Shown here: positions 1-8,041 of the stretch, in pieces
Position numbering within the stretch: the stretch's first letter is position 1
Layout: each line of letters starts with the position of its first letter
From: Chloroflexota bacterium
GTDB taxonomy: Bacteria; Chloroflexota; Chloroflexia; Thermomicrobiales; UBA6265
Length of the DNA stretch: 49,387 bases
Assembly: GCA_023389575.1 (NCBI GenBank)
Contig: JAEWEG010000084.1
Coordinates: 1 to 49,387, forward strand
Direction: 5' to 3'
Notes under the pieces: model-generated
Seen by the model: the letters and a program-made list of their open reading frames with translations, nothing else
Told to the model about the DNA's origin: nothing
The model's database searches: none
Position numbers and translations under genes: made by a program

Positions 1-77
1 ATATTCAGCCCGAGCGCTGACTCCATCCCTGGGACCCGAGCGACCCGCTCGCGTCCCGGCCGGGAAGGAACGCCACC

Positions 78-314
78 ATGGACAACCCCAGCGAACGCTT
101 TCGCCAGCAGGTGACCCGCCTGCGCGCGCCCGAAGTCCCCGAACTCGAACCGGTCGACCTCCGCCCCGCCAATACCTACGAGGCCATCACCCGGCAAATG
201 GTCGACTCCCTCCAGGCGGAAATGCGCGAGATACGCGGCCGCCTCAACAGCCTCATCTTCATGATGATCGGCGCCATCCTGCTCGATGTCTTTTCGCGGA
301 TCATGGCCCCATGA
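78..314 (+). CDS. Small protein with C-terminal membrane segment
   Basis: A 78-residue protein with a hydrophilic, Pro/Glu/Arg-rich first half. A short amphipathic stretch (about residues 40-56, QAEMREIRGRLNSL) leads into one hydrophobic segment (about residues 57-75). The ATG is preceded by a good ribosome-binding site (GGGAAGGA). Its TGA overlaps the ATG of the terminase-like gene by four bases (ATGA), so the two are probably co-translated. The layout of a charged helix plus one C-terminal membrane helix recalls XhlA/holin-like phage accessory proteins, but I cannot assign it to that family. The function is unknown. Confidence 0.7.
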   Translation: MDNPSERFRQQVTRLRAPEVPELEPVDLRPANTYEAITRQMVDSLQAEMREIRGRLNSLIFMMIGAILLDVFSRIMAP

Positions 315-1795
315 GCGGCAGGGCGCGTTACCCCACGCTCCATCGCCTGCTCACCAGCCTCGATGCCTGGTCCAGCGAACTGATGCCCCATCGCGCGCTG
401 AGGCCCTACCAGGTCTCCCCCGCCCAGGCGATCATTCGGGACATCGACACGGGCGGCGGCAACCAGTTCGCGGTGGTGTTCAGTCGCCAGGCCGGCAAGG
501 ACGAGATGCTCGCCCAGATGCTCTCGTACCTGCTCACCCGGCGCTCGCGGACAGGCGGCAATGTCGTGGTGGCCGCGCCGACGTTGCGCCCCCAGGCGGA
601 GATATCGCGAGACCGCCTGCGCGATTGCCTGCTGGCGAACCCACTCACGCGGCCCATTACCCGGGTCCGCGCCAACACGGTCCAGGTTGGCCGGGCGCGG
701 GCCACCTTCGTGTCCGCCGCGCCGACCGCCAACGCCCGTGGGCAAACCGCCGATCTCCTCCTCGTCGCCAACGAGGCCCAGGATATCGACTCCGCCACCT
801 GGGATGCCGTGTTCGACCCGATGGCCGCATCCACCAACGCCACCACGCTGTTCATGGGCACGGTGTGGAGCCATTCCGGACTGCTGGCGCGTCAGATGCG
901 CCACCTGCGGGACCTGGAAGCGGCCGATGGCCGCCAGCGAGTGTGGCTCGTGCCGTGGGAGATGGTGGCCGAGAGCCTGCCCGCCTACGGTGACCGCGTT
1001 CGCGCCCGGATCCAGCAGCTCGGAGCCGACCACCCGTTCATTCGCACCGAGTATTTCCTCAAGGAACTCGATGGTGAGGGTGGTCTGTTTCCGCCAGACC
1101 GCGTGGCCAGGATGCAGGGCGATCACGCGCCGCTGGACCGCGCCCGGCCCGGTCACCGCTATGCGCTACTGATCGATGTCGGCGGTGAGGAGGAACACCC
1201 ACTCCAGGGAGATCCCGATTCCTCCGGCAATACCCGCAGAGACAGCACCGCCCTGACCGTCGTCGAAATCGACCTCGATAGCCGCCCCGACGGCCTGCCC
1301 GTCTACCGCGTCGTCCATCGCCAGGCGTGGGTTGGCCTGCCGCACACCACGCTCCACGAGCGCATCGTTGGGCTGGCAGCCACCATCTGGAAAGCAAGCT
1401 GGATCGTCGTTGACGCCACCGGCATCGGAGCCGGGTTGGCCTCGTTCCTGCGGGCGACGCTCGGTCGCTCTCGTTCAGGCCGTCCGCCGATCGAGGTCGT
1501 GCCGTTCGTCTTCACCGCCGCCAGCAAGAGCCGCCTCGGTTGGGATTTCCTCAGCCTGATCGACTCCGGCCGCTTCCGCGAGTACGCCCCGCCAGATCCG
1601 GCTGACGTGATCTCCAGCGAGTACCGCGCCCAGCTTCGCGCCACCACCTACGAGGTCGTGCCCGGCCCCGGCAATCTGCTGCGCTGGTCGGTGCCCGCGC
1701 GCGACGGCCACGACGACCTCGTGATCAGCGCCGCCCTCTGCGCCGAACTGGATCGTCTCGACCACCGTCCCCGCATCGCGCGTGGGTCGCCATAG
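311..1795 (+). CDS. Terminase large-subunit-like ATPase/nuclease
   Basis: A 494-residue protein with the layout of a phage DNA-packaging terminase large subunit. The N-terminal ATPase has a Walker-A-like SRQAGKDE near residue 58 and a Walker-B-like segment LLLVANEAQDID near residue 150, followed by a coupling-type TLFMGTVWS. The C-terminal RNase-H-like nuclease half includes ALLIDVGG near residue 286 and IVVDATGIG near residue 366, which supply acidic residues. In phages this protein cuts and pumps DNA into capsids. No portal, capsid or integrase gene is visible here, so it looks like an orphan or domesticated copy. It starts inside the stop codon of the small gene upstream. The family call is firm; the present role is unknown. 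Confidence 0.8.
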   Translation: MSGRARYPTLHRLLTSLDAWSSELMPHRALRPYQVSPAQAIIRDIDTGGGNQFAVVFSRQAGKDEMLAQMLSYLLTRRSRTGGNVVVAAPTLRPQAEISRDRLRDCLLANPLTRPITRVRANTVQVGRARATFVSAAPTANARGQTADLLLVANEAQDIDSATWDAVFDPMAASTNATTLFMGTVWSHSGLLARQMRHLRDLEAADGRQRVWLVPWEMVAESLPAYGDRVRARIQQLGADHPFIRTEYFLKELDGEGGLFPPDRVARMQGDHAPLDRARPGHRYALLIDVGGEEEHPLQGDPDSSGNTRRDSTALTVVEIDLDSRPDGLPVYRVVHRQAWVGLPHTTLHERIVGLAATIWKASWIVVDATGIGAGLASFLRATLGRSRSGRPPIEVVPFVFTAASKSRLGWDFLSLIDSGRFREYAPPDPADVISSEYRAQLRATTYEVVPGPGNLLRWSVPARDGHDDLVISAALCAELDRLDHRPRIARGSP

Positions 1796-1871
1796 CGCTC
1801 GGCTGTTGGGAATCAGTGATTGAGCAGGTATGATGCGGTCAACGGGAAGTGCTTGACATGGGAGTGGTGCG

Positions 1872-2579
1872 TTGAGCGTCGTGGGTGTGGATGGCTGCAA
1901 TGGTGGTTGGCTGGCCGTGATCTGGGATACCGAGGCGAGGTCGTTGTCGCACCGTGGGTTCTGGACACTCGCCGACGTGATCGCCGCGTTCCCCGAGAGC
2001 CATATCGCCATCGATATACCCATTGGGCTCAGCGAAATGGGCGACCGACCCTGCGACAAAGAGGCTCGGAAGATGCTGGGACGGCCAAGAGGCTCTAGCG
2101 TGTTCCCGCCACCGACACCTGGCAGCCTCTACGAGCCGACCTACGCCGCCGCGAACGCCGCCTCCCGCGGGGCCATTGGGAAGGGAATTTCTCAGCAGGC
2201 GTTCGCCCTGTTTCCCAAGATGCGCGAGGCGCACGAACTCATCACGCCGGCGTTGCAGGATCGCGTCTTCGAGATCCATCCCGAGGTCTCGTTCTGCTCG
2301 CTGGCTGGGCATCCGATGTTCAACTACAAGGCGGGCGCCGAGGGGTTTGAGGAACGTCGGGACCTGCTCAATCGCGAGTTGGACCTGGTCGAACCCATTC
2401 CGGAGCGTCTCCAGGTCGCGGCGATGGTGAAAAAGTTCCGGGCGCTGCCAGACGATTATCTCGACGCGACCGTGGCCGCCTGGACCGCCCATCGAGTTGC
2501 CACCGGCACCGAGCGGCGACTACCAGTGGGACGCGTGGACCGCGCGGCCAACGGCCTCCGGATGGAGATGGTCCATTAA
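1872..2579 (+). CDS. DUF429 family protein (predicted RNase-H-fold)
   Basis: A 235-residue protein with the DUF429 signature. It has an N-terminal VVGVDGCNGGW (the acidic first strand of an RNase-H-like fold), a second acidic strand AIDIPIGL near residue 38, and a C-terminal DDYLDATVAAW helix that contributes acidic residues. DUF429 proteins are predicted nucleases or nucleotide-binding proteins with no settled function. The TTG start is chosen because GGGAG lies eight bases upstream and the homology begins immediately; no ATG in this frame fits. It stands alone, about 80 bases after the terminase-like gene on the same strand. Confidence 0.8.
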   Translation: MSVVGVDGCNGGWLAVIWDTEARSLSHRGFWTLADVIAAFPESHIAIDIPIGLSEMGDRPCDKEARKMLGRPRGSSVFPPPTPGSLYEPTYAAANAASRGAIGKGISQQAFALFPKMREAHELITPALQDRVFEIHPEVSFCSLAGHPMFNYKAGAEGFEERRDLLNRELDLVEPIPERLQVAAMVKKFRALPDDYLDATVAAWTAHRVATGTERRLPVGRVDRAANGLRMEMVH

Positions 2580-2802
2580 CCACCTTGGAACATCGGCCCG
2601 TATCTCCCGACGCGGTCGTGGAAGTGGGGTGCGAGGAGGTCGCGGTTGTGCGGAAGTTGGGGCATGGTTGAATTGTGGAATTCTATTGTGGCTGCTGGTC
2701 GGCAAGGCGATCCGAGCCGTCAAAACCATCACGACCGGCTCCAGTCGAACCGGTCGCGAGATGAGTAGATGTTTGAGTTCAGGCCAAGATGGTTAAAGGC
2801 GA
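2580..2802. other. Intergenic region between convergent genes
   Basis: These 223 bases between two convergent genes show no convincing reading frame. The base composition is less GC-rich than the neighbouring genes. A weak 7-bp hairpin (CGACCGG at 2732-2738, CCGGTCG at 2750-2756) could act as a terminator for either gene, but it lacks a T-tract. Confidence 0.4.
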
Positions 2803-3141
2803 TTAGGTCGATGAATCGCCGGGGTCGATATTCGGTCGACGTCGTTTCGAACCAAATCCTCGACGTTTACGTGCTCTCGCCAGGTGCTTCTTGCCGAGAC
2901 GCCTCGCAATGGTGGTGGCTGGCGAATCTCCAGCCAAGCTGGAAACGACCGCGGTTACGGTGGGACCGCCCTCGACCTTGACCACCAGCGTATCCCCAGT
3001 TTTCAAGCCGTTGGGTGCTTGAGCGCCGTTGATGACGTTGGCTGGAATGCCTTCTGTTCTCTTGGGCGGCGGGAGCATGCCCACCACCTTGGTCGGCTGG
3101 GCGTTCCTGACTCCAATTTTCGGGGTTGACCGGTCACTCAT
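2803..3141 (-). CDS. Small basic protein next to DUF6338 gene
   Basis: A 112-residue protein, unrecognised. The first half contains Pro-rich stretches (VVGMLPPPKR) and a small beta-type domain (GDTLVVKVEGG). The C-terminus is very basic (KKHLARARKRRGFGSKRRR), which could bind nucleic acid or acidic lipid. The ATG at 3141 is preferred to a longer frame because AGGAGA lies seven bases upstream. The gene begins 28 bases after the DUF6338 stop codon on the same strand, so the two probably form a small operon. The strong start signal and neat spacing support a real gene; the function is unknown. Confidence 0.65.
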   Translation of the reverse strand: MSDRSTPKIGVRNAQPTKVVGMLPPPKRTEGIPANVINGAQAPNGLKTGDTLVVKVEGGPTVTAVVSSLAGDSPATTIARRLGKKHLARARKRRGFGSKRRRPNIDPGDSST

Positions 3142-3169
3142 GGTTCGGTCTCCTGTTCCAAATTTCGGG

Positions 3170-3808
3170 CTAATTGCCCTGGCCATGTTGGAACGTCATG
3201 TACTGGATTTGGTCATGTGCGATCCAGATTCCATCGGTGTTCGGTTCCTGATCGCTGATGTCGCCGTTGGCGTCCAGATACCATGTCCGTTCCAAGTATA
3301 GGTCCTTATTGTTCTTGTAGATTGACGCAAATGAACTGGGCCCAAACCAACCGGCCACCCATGTTCCGTCCTTGAGGCGAATCTTGACCCAACGCGTCTC
3401 GGAGATGTTCACGGCCCAATCCCATGCGGTTGGGGGTCTGTCCTTGTATGCCATTCCGTAGCGATCCAGAAATGCATCCACGCCCTCTCTCTGGACGAGG
3501 CGTAACGTGCCTTCTCCTACCATGATGGGCCACAGGAAGATGGCGAAGAGGACCCATAGCGTGGCGTTCACCCACTGTTCGGGGAGCGTGCCCTCCCGGT
3601 ACCACTCGACCAGGAAATGTGTCCATGCCAGGAATACAGGAACATGGAGGGCAAGCCCGATGGCTCCCATCGACAGGAAATGCCACGCATTGGGTTCAGA
3701 TGGGTAGAAGGCGACGGCACTTCGCAGCAATTGACTGAGAATCATCCCGGGGATGAAGATCAGAACGATGATTATCAGCGCTTCCAAAGTCGTGGGGATA
3801 TTCACCAA
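3170..3808 (-). CDS. DUF6338 family membrane protein
   Basis: A 212-residue protein with three hydrophobic segments in the first half (about residues 10-30, 43-65 and 80-100). A soluble C-terminal part follows that looks like a small beta-barrel (WVKIRLKDGTWVAGWFG near residue 139, an SH3-like strand pattern). This matches proteins annotated DUF6338 in Actinobacteria and Chloroflexota. The role is unknown; the layout suggests a membrane anchor presenting a cytoplasmic adaptor domain. The small basic protein is encoded immediately downstream. The gene is divergent from the oxidoreductase gene at 4030. Confidence 0.7.
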   Translation of the reverse strand: MVNIPTTLEALIIIVLIFIPGMILSQLLRSAVAFYPSEPNAWHFLSMGAIGLALHVPVFLAWTHFLVEWYREGTLPEQWVNATLWVLFAIFLWPIMVGEGTLRLVQREGVDAFLDRYGMAYKDRPPTAWDWAVNISETRWVKIRLKDGTWVAGWFGPSSFASIYKNNKDLYLERTWYLDANGDISDQEPNTDGIWIAHDQIQYMTFQHGQGN

Positions 3809-4029
3809 TACTCCCAGGCCGTTGAAGAATGTACATGAAGTCCCGTGTGGGAATCATACCGCCCACTGGGAACCCGTCCACACGCACCCATGAATAACTC
3901 CATGCGGAGACGAGCCAATTCCACATGGCATTGCCATGGCCCGCCGGTACAATGCCCGCGTGGTGATGGCGAACGACGCCTGCCAGGTAAAGGTGAATGG
4001 TGCCCCGTGGGGCTTCTGGAGGTAACGCG

Positions 4030-4890
4030 GTGATTCGGTTTGGACTGGTTGGCGTCAACACCTCGCACGCGGATGCCTTCTCGCGCATCCTCAACGGCTC
4101 GGCGACGGATGACCCCACCGTGGAAGGCGGGCGTGTGGTCGCGATCTGGGGCAACGACGGGGACGACGCCCGCGTCGACGAGCTCGCCAAGGCACACGAC
4201 ATATCCACGAAGGTCACCAATGCCAGCGAAATGCTCGGATCGATCGATGCCGCGCTCATCGTCGATGACCACGGCGGCGGTGAAACGCACGCCGCGCTCG
4301 CCCGGCCGTTCATCGAGGCGGGCCTGCCAACCTTCATCGACAAGCCGATGACCACGGACTACCGGGACGCGGCCGACCTGTTTGAACTCGCGGACAGGAC
4401 TGGCGCGCCGCTGCTGAGTTGTTCCGCGCTCCGCTTCGCCGCCGAACTGGAGTCCGCCCGCGCCGAACTGGAGCACATTGGCAAGCTCTCCTCGCTCATC
4501 AGCACCGGCCCTGGCGACTGGTACTACTACGGCGTGCACGCGGTGGAACTGCTTGGCGCGGTTGCCGGTACCGGTGCCGCAACACTCCATCGCCACAGCT
4601 TCGACCAGCGCGACGTCGCCGTGATCTCATATCCCGATGGCCCAACCGCCATCGTCCAGACCCTGCGCGACGCCAGCTACGTGTTTGAGTTGGTCGCCTA
4701 TGGCGAAGACGGCCACACCTCGATCGAGGTGAAGGATTCCGCCGCCTTCTACGCGAACACCATGCGCGAAGCGGTGAAGATGGCCGAAACCGGCAAGTCG
4801 CCACTCACCGCCACGCAAACGCTTGAGGTGCTCGCCATCCTCCGGGCAGGCGAGGCCTCGGCCGAGACTGGCGGCGCGGTCACCGTCTGA
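4030..4890 (+). CDS. Gfo/Idh/MocA family oxidoreductase
   Basis: A 286-residue NAD(P)-dependent oxidoreductase. The Rossmann fold begins at once (IRFGLVGVNTSHADAF). The family's EKP motif appears as DKP (FIDKPMTTDY near residue 98), and a helix with YYYGVHAVELL near residue 159 holds the catalytic-type His. The GTG start at 4030 is chosen because GGAGGT lies seven bases before it; a longer frame from 3997 would lack such a site. Members oxidise or epimerise sugars and cyclitols. The gene stands alone, divergent from DUF6338 and facing the PPOX gene, with a strong hairpin between the two ends. The substrate cannot be told from sequence. Confidence 0.85.
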   Translation: MIRFGLVGVNTSHADAFSRILNGSATDDPTVEGGRVVAIWGNDGDDARVDELAKAHDISTKVTNASEMLGSIDAALIVDDHGGGETHAALARPFIEAGLPTFIDKPMTTDYRDAADLFELADRTGAPLLSCSALRFAAELESARAELEHIGKLSSLISTGPGDWYYYGVHAVELLGAVAGTGAATLHRHSFDQRDVAVISYPDGPTAIVQTLRDASYVFELVAYGEDGHTSIEVKDSAAFYANTMREAVKMAETGKSPLTATQTLEVLAILRAGEASAETGGAVTV

Positions 4891-4895
4891 CACCC

Positions 4896-4920
4896 CGCCC
4901 AGCCGCAACCCGGCTGGGCG
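4896..4920. terminator. Hairpin between convergent genes
   Basis: A 10-bp perfect inverted repeat, CGCCCAGCCG / CGGCTGGGCG with a 5-base loop, lies between the stop codons of two convergent genes. It can serve both directions. There is no T-run, which is common in GC-rich bacteria. Confidence 0.7.
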
Positions 4921-4922
4921 CG

Positions 4923-5354
4923 CTACACGCCGCCGGGTTGCTCCGCGTGGTCGACCCGGCGAGCCTCGTACCACGTTTCGCCGACCGGCTCCCCCGCCAT
5001 GTTCCAGCTCCACGATACCGTTGGCACGATCCGCGAATAGATTCCCGGACCAACCATCCCAACCCGCTCCTCCGGTGGTCCCGCCGTTCCGTAGATCCGG
5101 ATGCCCCGGGCAATGAAGGGGTCGAACGACACCATATCGTCGATCACGAGCGCCACCTGATCGTGACCAGCCATCACGTTGCGGAACTTGCGGGTCTGGA
5201 GCACCGAGGCCCCCGAACCGCCGATCCAGAAGCTCGTGCCGTCGAACTCATAGGCGACGGGTACGACATCGGGCTGTCCGTCGCTGGAGACGGTCGCCAG
5301 CCGTGCCAGTGGTTGGGAGCGCAGGTAGGCGATTTCCTCGCTCGTGAACGTCAT
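4923..5354 (-). CDS. PPOX-class flavin/F420-binding protein
   Basis: A 143-residue split-barrel protein of the pyridoxamine-5'-phosphate-oxidase-like superfamily. It shows the usual opening (ARLATVSSDGQPDVVPVAYEF near residue 17) and a central strand with a short RKFRNV helix. Members of this size often bind F420, FMN or haem and reduce small molecules; which applies here is open. The ATG at 5354 is preferred over an in-frame TTG six bases upstream because AGGGG lies at good distance only for the ATG. That site is formed by the stop codon (TAGGGG) of the small membrane protein gene before it, so the two are probably translationally coupled. Confidence 0.8.
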   Translation of the reverse strand: MTFTSEEIAYLRSQPLARLATVSSDGQPDVVPVAYEFDGTSFWIGGSGASVLQTRKFRNVMAGHDQVALVIDDMVSFDPFIARGIRIYGTAGPPEERVGMVGPGIYSRIVPTVSWSWNMAGEPVGETWYEARRVDHAEQPGGV

Positions 5355-5363
5355 TGACAACCC

Positions 5364-5642
5364 CTAGCCGTGATTCCGCTTCATCGGACCCATTTTGTAG
5401 TAGGCGACAGTCCCGATCAGGGCCAGCAGCGAAATGCGGGCCACCCACAGCCACATTTCGGATTTCACGTCCCCCTGCCCGAACAATGCCCGGATCAAAT
5501 CGGGGATGTTCGCCCGGTCGTTCCCCATCTCGATGCCTGCCACCAGCCCGATGGCCATGAGCACCGCTTCGGCCACGATGATGAGCTGCCACACCCAGTC
5601 CGACCGCTTCATATCCTTCAGTGAGAGGTCCCGTTGCTGCAT
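5364..5642 (-). CDS. Small two-helix membrane protein
   Basis: A 92-residue protein. A hydrophilic N-terminus (MQQRDLSLKDMKRSDWVWQ) is followed by two hydrophobic helices (about residues 18-36 and 63-81), a loop between them and a basic tail. I do not recognise the family. The ATG at 5642 is chosen because hydrophobicity and homology-like structure start there; the open frame runs further up to 5759 without features. Nine bases separate it from the PPOX gene downstream, whose ribosome-binding site includes this gene's stop codon. Confidence 0.6.
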   Translation of the reverse strand: MQQRDLSLKDMKRSDWVWQLIIVAEAVLMAIGLVAGIEMGNDRANIPDLIRALFGQGDVKSEMWLWVARISLLALIGTVAYYKMGPMKRNHG

Positions 5643-5866
5643 GTCCCGTGAGTCCCTTGTGCGTGATATCGCCAGAATCGGCGACTGGATTGTACCCCGG
5701 GACTCCGCGATCCCAGTCGCGAGGGGGTATGTGCCCACGGTCCGGATGCCCGGCGTCATTTAACCCGGGAATGATTCTTGAGAAGGCCCCGTCCGCTGAG
5801 ATGGAACCAGGTTGGCGGCGCGTGCCGCCAGCGAGAGTCCATTCAGGCAGCAGGACGGAGCTGGGA

Positions 5867-7948
5867 ATGAAGCGAAGCGAAGAGTTTTACGAAGGCGATC
5901 GCGAAGCGGTTCTCTCCACCAACGGGCGCGGCGAAACCATGCAGGAGGTGCTGCGGCGCCGTTGGAGCCGACGCAGCGTGGTGAAGGGCAGTGCCGCCAC
6001 CACCGGGTTGGTCCTTACCCTTGGCGGCCCTGGCCTGCTCCAGGCGGGAGCCCAGGCAACGCCGGAAGCGAGCCCGGTTGTCGAGGCGGTCTCCGCCGGA
6101 CCTGCCTTCGAGCCGATCGCGCTCGACCAGGGCGAGGAGATGGTCGTCGCGGCCAACCACGTCGCCGTTCCCTTCCTCCGCTGGGGCGACCCAATCGTGG
6201 CCGGCGCCCCGGAATGGGATATCAACAACCAGACCGCCGAAGCCCAGGCCCAGCAGGCTGGCTACAACTGTGACTGGATCGGCTTCTATCCCCTTCCAGC
6301 CGGTTCGACCAATTCCGACAATGGCCTGCTGGTGGTGAACTTCGAGTACACCAACCCGGAGATGATGTTCCCCGGCTATCTCACTCCGAACCCGGCCTTC
6401 GGCGCCACACCGGTGCCGGTCGCCTCTCCTGTCGCCGGGGCAACCCCGGTTGCCTCTCCCGTCGCCGAGGCAACCCCGGTCGCGGTTGTGGTCGATGAGG
6501 AGGTCCCGGAGTTCCTGGTCAACACCTCGCAGGACATCGTCGACATTGAACTCGCCGCTCACGGGCTGGGCGTGGTCGAGATTCGCCGGGACGAGGCGGG
6601 CCAGTGGGCCGTGGTGCTCGATTCCCAGTACAACCGCCGCATCACCGGCACCACGCCCATGGATGTCACCGGACCGGCCGCCGGCATCGACTTGCTGAAA
6701 ACCAGCGAGGACGAGACTGGCACGAAGGTGCTCGGCACCCTCAATAACTGCGCTGGCGGCCAAACCCCGTGGGGCACCGTCCTCACTGGCGAGGAGAACT
6801 TCAACCAGTACTTCGCCAATCTGGCCCAGCTTGCCGAGGACGATCCCGTGCGGCTCGCCCATGAGCGCTACGGCCTCACCGAGGAAGCGTCAGAGCGGCA
6901 ATGGGAGAACTTCTACTCGCGGTTCGACATCGGGCAGGAGCCGAACGAGCCATTTCGCTTTGGCTGGGTCGTCGAGTTCGATCCGTACGATCCGGCATCC
7001 ACCCCGAAGAAGCGCACCGCCCTCGGTCGCAACAAGCACGAAGGCGCCACCTCCATGGTGTCCCCGAACGGCCAGGTCGTCTTCTACTCCGGCGACGACG
7101 AGCGGTTCGACTACGCGTACAAGTTCGTCACCGCCAACGCCTGGAACCCGGACGATCGCGCCGCCAACGTCGACCTGCTCGATGAGGGCACGCTTTACGT
7201 GGCCCGCTTCAACGACGACGGCACCGGCGAGTGGATTCCGCTGACGTATGGCGAGGGCCCGCTGACCGAGGAGAACGGCTTCACAAGCCAGGGCGATGTC
7301 GTCACACTCACGCGCCAGGCCGCCGACCTGCTCGGCGCCACCAAGATGGACCGCCCGGAAGACTTCGAGGGCAACCCGGTCACCGGCAAGGTCTACCTGG
7401 TCTGCACCAACAACAGCAACCGCGACCTCGCCGATGTCGATGCCGCGAATCCCCGGCCAGCCAACTTCGCTGGTCACATCATCGAAATCGTCGAGGATGG
7501 CGGCGACCACGCCGCCACGTCCTTCACCTGGGAAATCTTCATCCTGGCCGGCGATGTTGGCGACAGTGGCGTGTGGTACGGCGGCAGCCTCGACGTGAGC
7601 CCGTTCGCCGCTCCGGACAACATCACCTTCGACCGGCTCGGCAACATCTGGATCTCCACCGATGGCCTGCCGGCCAACCTGCCGGGCAACGACGGCCTGT
7701 TCGTGGCCGCCACCGAAGGCGAGTTTCGCGGCCAGTCCCGCCAGTTTTTCAGCACCGTCACCGGCGCCGAATGCTCGGGCCCGGTCTTCAACCCGGACAA
7801 CACCGCCCTCTTCGCCTCGGTCCAGCACCCGGGAGAAGGCGGCACGGTCGAAGAACCGGTCAGCCTCTGGCCCGATGGCGAGATCGCCCCGCGCCCAACC
7901 GTGGTGCTGATCACCAACGTCGACCCCTTTTCCCCGGTTGGCGGCTGA
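5867..7948 (+). CDS. PhoX-type alkaline phosphatase (DUF839), Tat-exported
   Basis: A 693-residue protein. The N-terminus carries a twin-arginine signal (RRRWSRRSVVKGS) followed by a hydrophobic stretch and an AQA-type cleavage region. The mature part has PhoX hallmarks: NNCAGGQTPWGT and LTGEENFNQYF near residues 294-312, GRNKHEGATSM and SGDDERFDYAYKF in the middle, and FDRLGNIWISTDG near the end. PhoX enzymes are Ca/Fe-dependent phosphomonoesterases acting outside the membrane. A low-complexity ATPVPVASPV-type repeat (about residues 182-206) is inserted between strands. The ATG at 5867 has GGAG six bases upstream; the open frame extends further 5' but without signal. Confidence 0.88.
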   Translation: MKRSEEFYEGDREAVLSTNGRGETMQEVLRRRWSRRSVVKGSAATTGLVLTLGGPGLLQAGAQATPEASPVVEAVSAGPAFEPIALDQGEEMVVAANHVAVPFLRWGDPIVAGAPEWDINNQTAEAQAQQAGYNCDWIGFYPLPAGSTNSDNGLLVVNFEYTNPEMMFPGYLTPNPAFGATPVPVASPVAGATPVASPVAEATPVAVVVDEEVPEFLVNTSQDIVDIELAAHGLGVVEIRRDEAGQWAVVLDSQYNRRITGTTPMDVTGPAAGIDLLKTSEDETGTKVLGTLNNCAGGQTPWGTVLTGEENFNQYFANLAQLAEDDPVRLAHERYGLTEEASERQWENFYSRFDIGQEPNEPFRFGWVVEFDPYDPASTPKKRTALGRNKHEGATSMVSPNGQVVFYSGDDERFDYAYKFVTANAWNPDDRAANVDLLDEGTLYVARFNDDGTGEWIPLTYGEGPLTEENGFTSQGDVVTLTRQAADLLGATKMDRPEDFEGNPVTGKVYLVCTNNSNRDLADVDAANPRPANFAGHIIEIVEDGGDHAATSFTWEIFILAGDVGDSGVWYGGSLDVSPFAAPDNITFDRLGNIWISTDGLPANLPGNDGLFVAATEGEFRGQSRQFFSTVTGAECSGPVFNPDNTALFASVQHPGEGGTVEEPVSLWPDGEIAPRPTVVLITNVDPFSPVGG

Positions 7949-7975
7949 GCCGCCGGCCATCCTTCCCACTTCCAC

Positions 7976-8009
7976 CACAGGGCGCCCGGATCATTCCGGA
8001 CGCCCTGTG
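7976..8009. terminator. Long hairpin terminator between convergent genes
   Basis: An almost continuous stem: CACAGGGCG (7976-7984) pairs with CGCCCTGTG (8001-8009), and an inner CCGGA/TCCGG stem closes on a TCAT loop. It sits between the stop codons of phoX-like (+) and the permease gene (-), so it is probably bidirectional. Confidence 0.8.
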
Positions 8010-8041
8010 CGGTTCCTGGCCAGGTATCGGCGACGTGTGGG

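Noticed and set aside
5843..6862. Long open frame on the minus strand opposite the PhoX gene
   Set aside because: It is an antisense shadow produced by high GC content; no ribosome-binding site or recognisable domain, while the plus strand encodes a known family.
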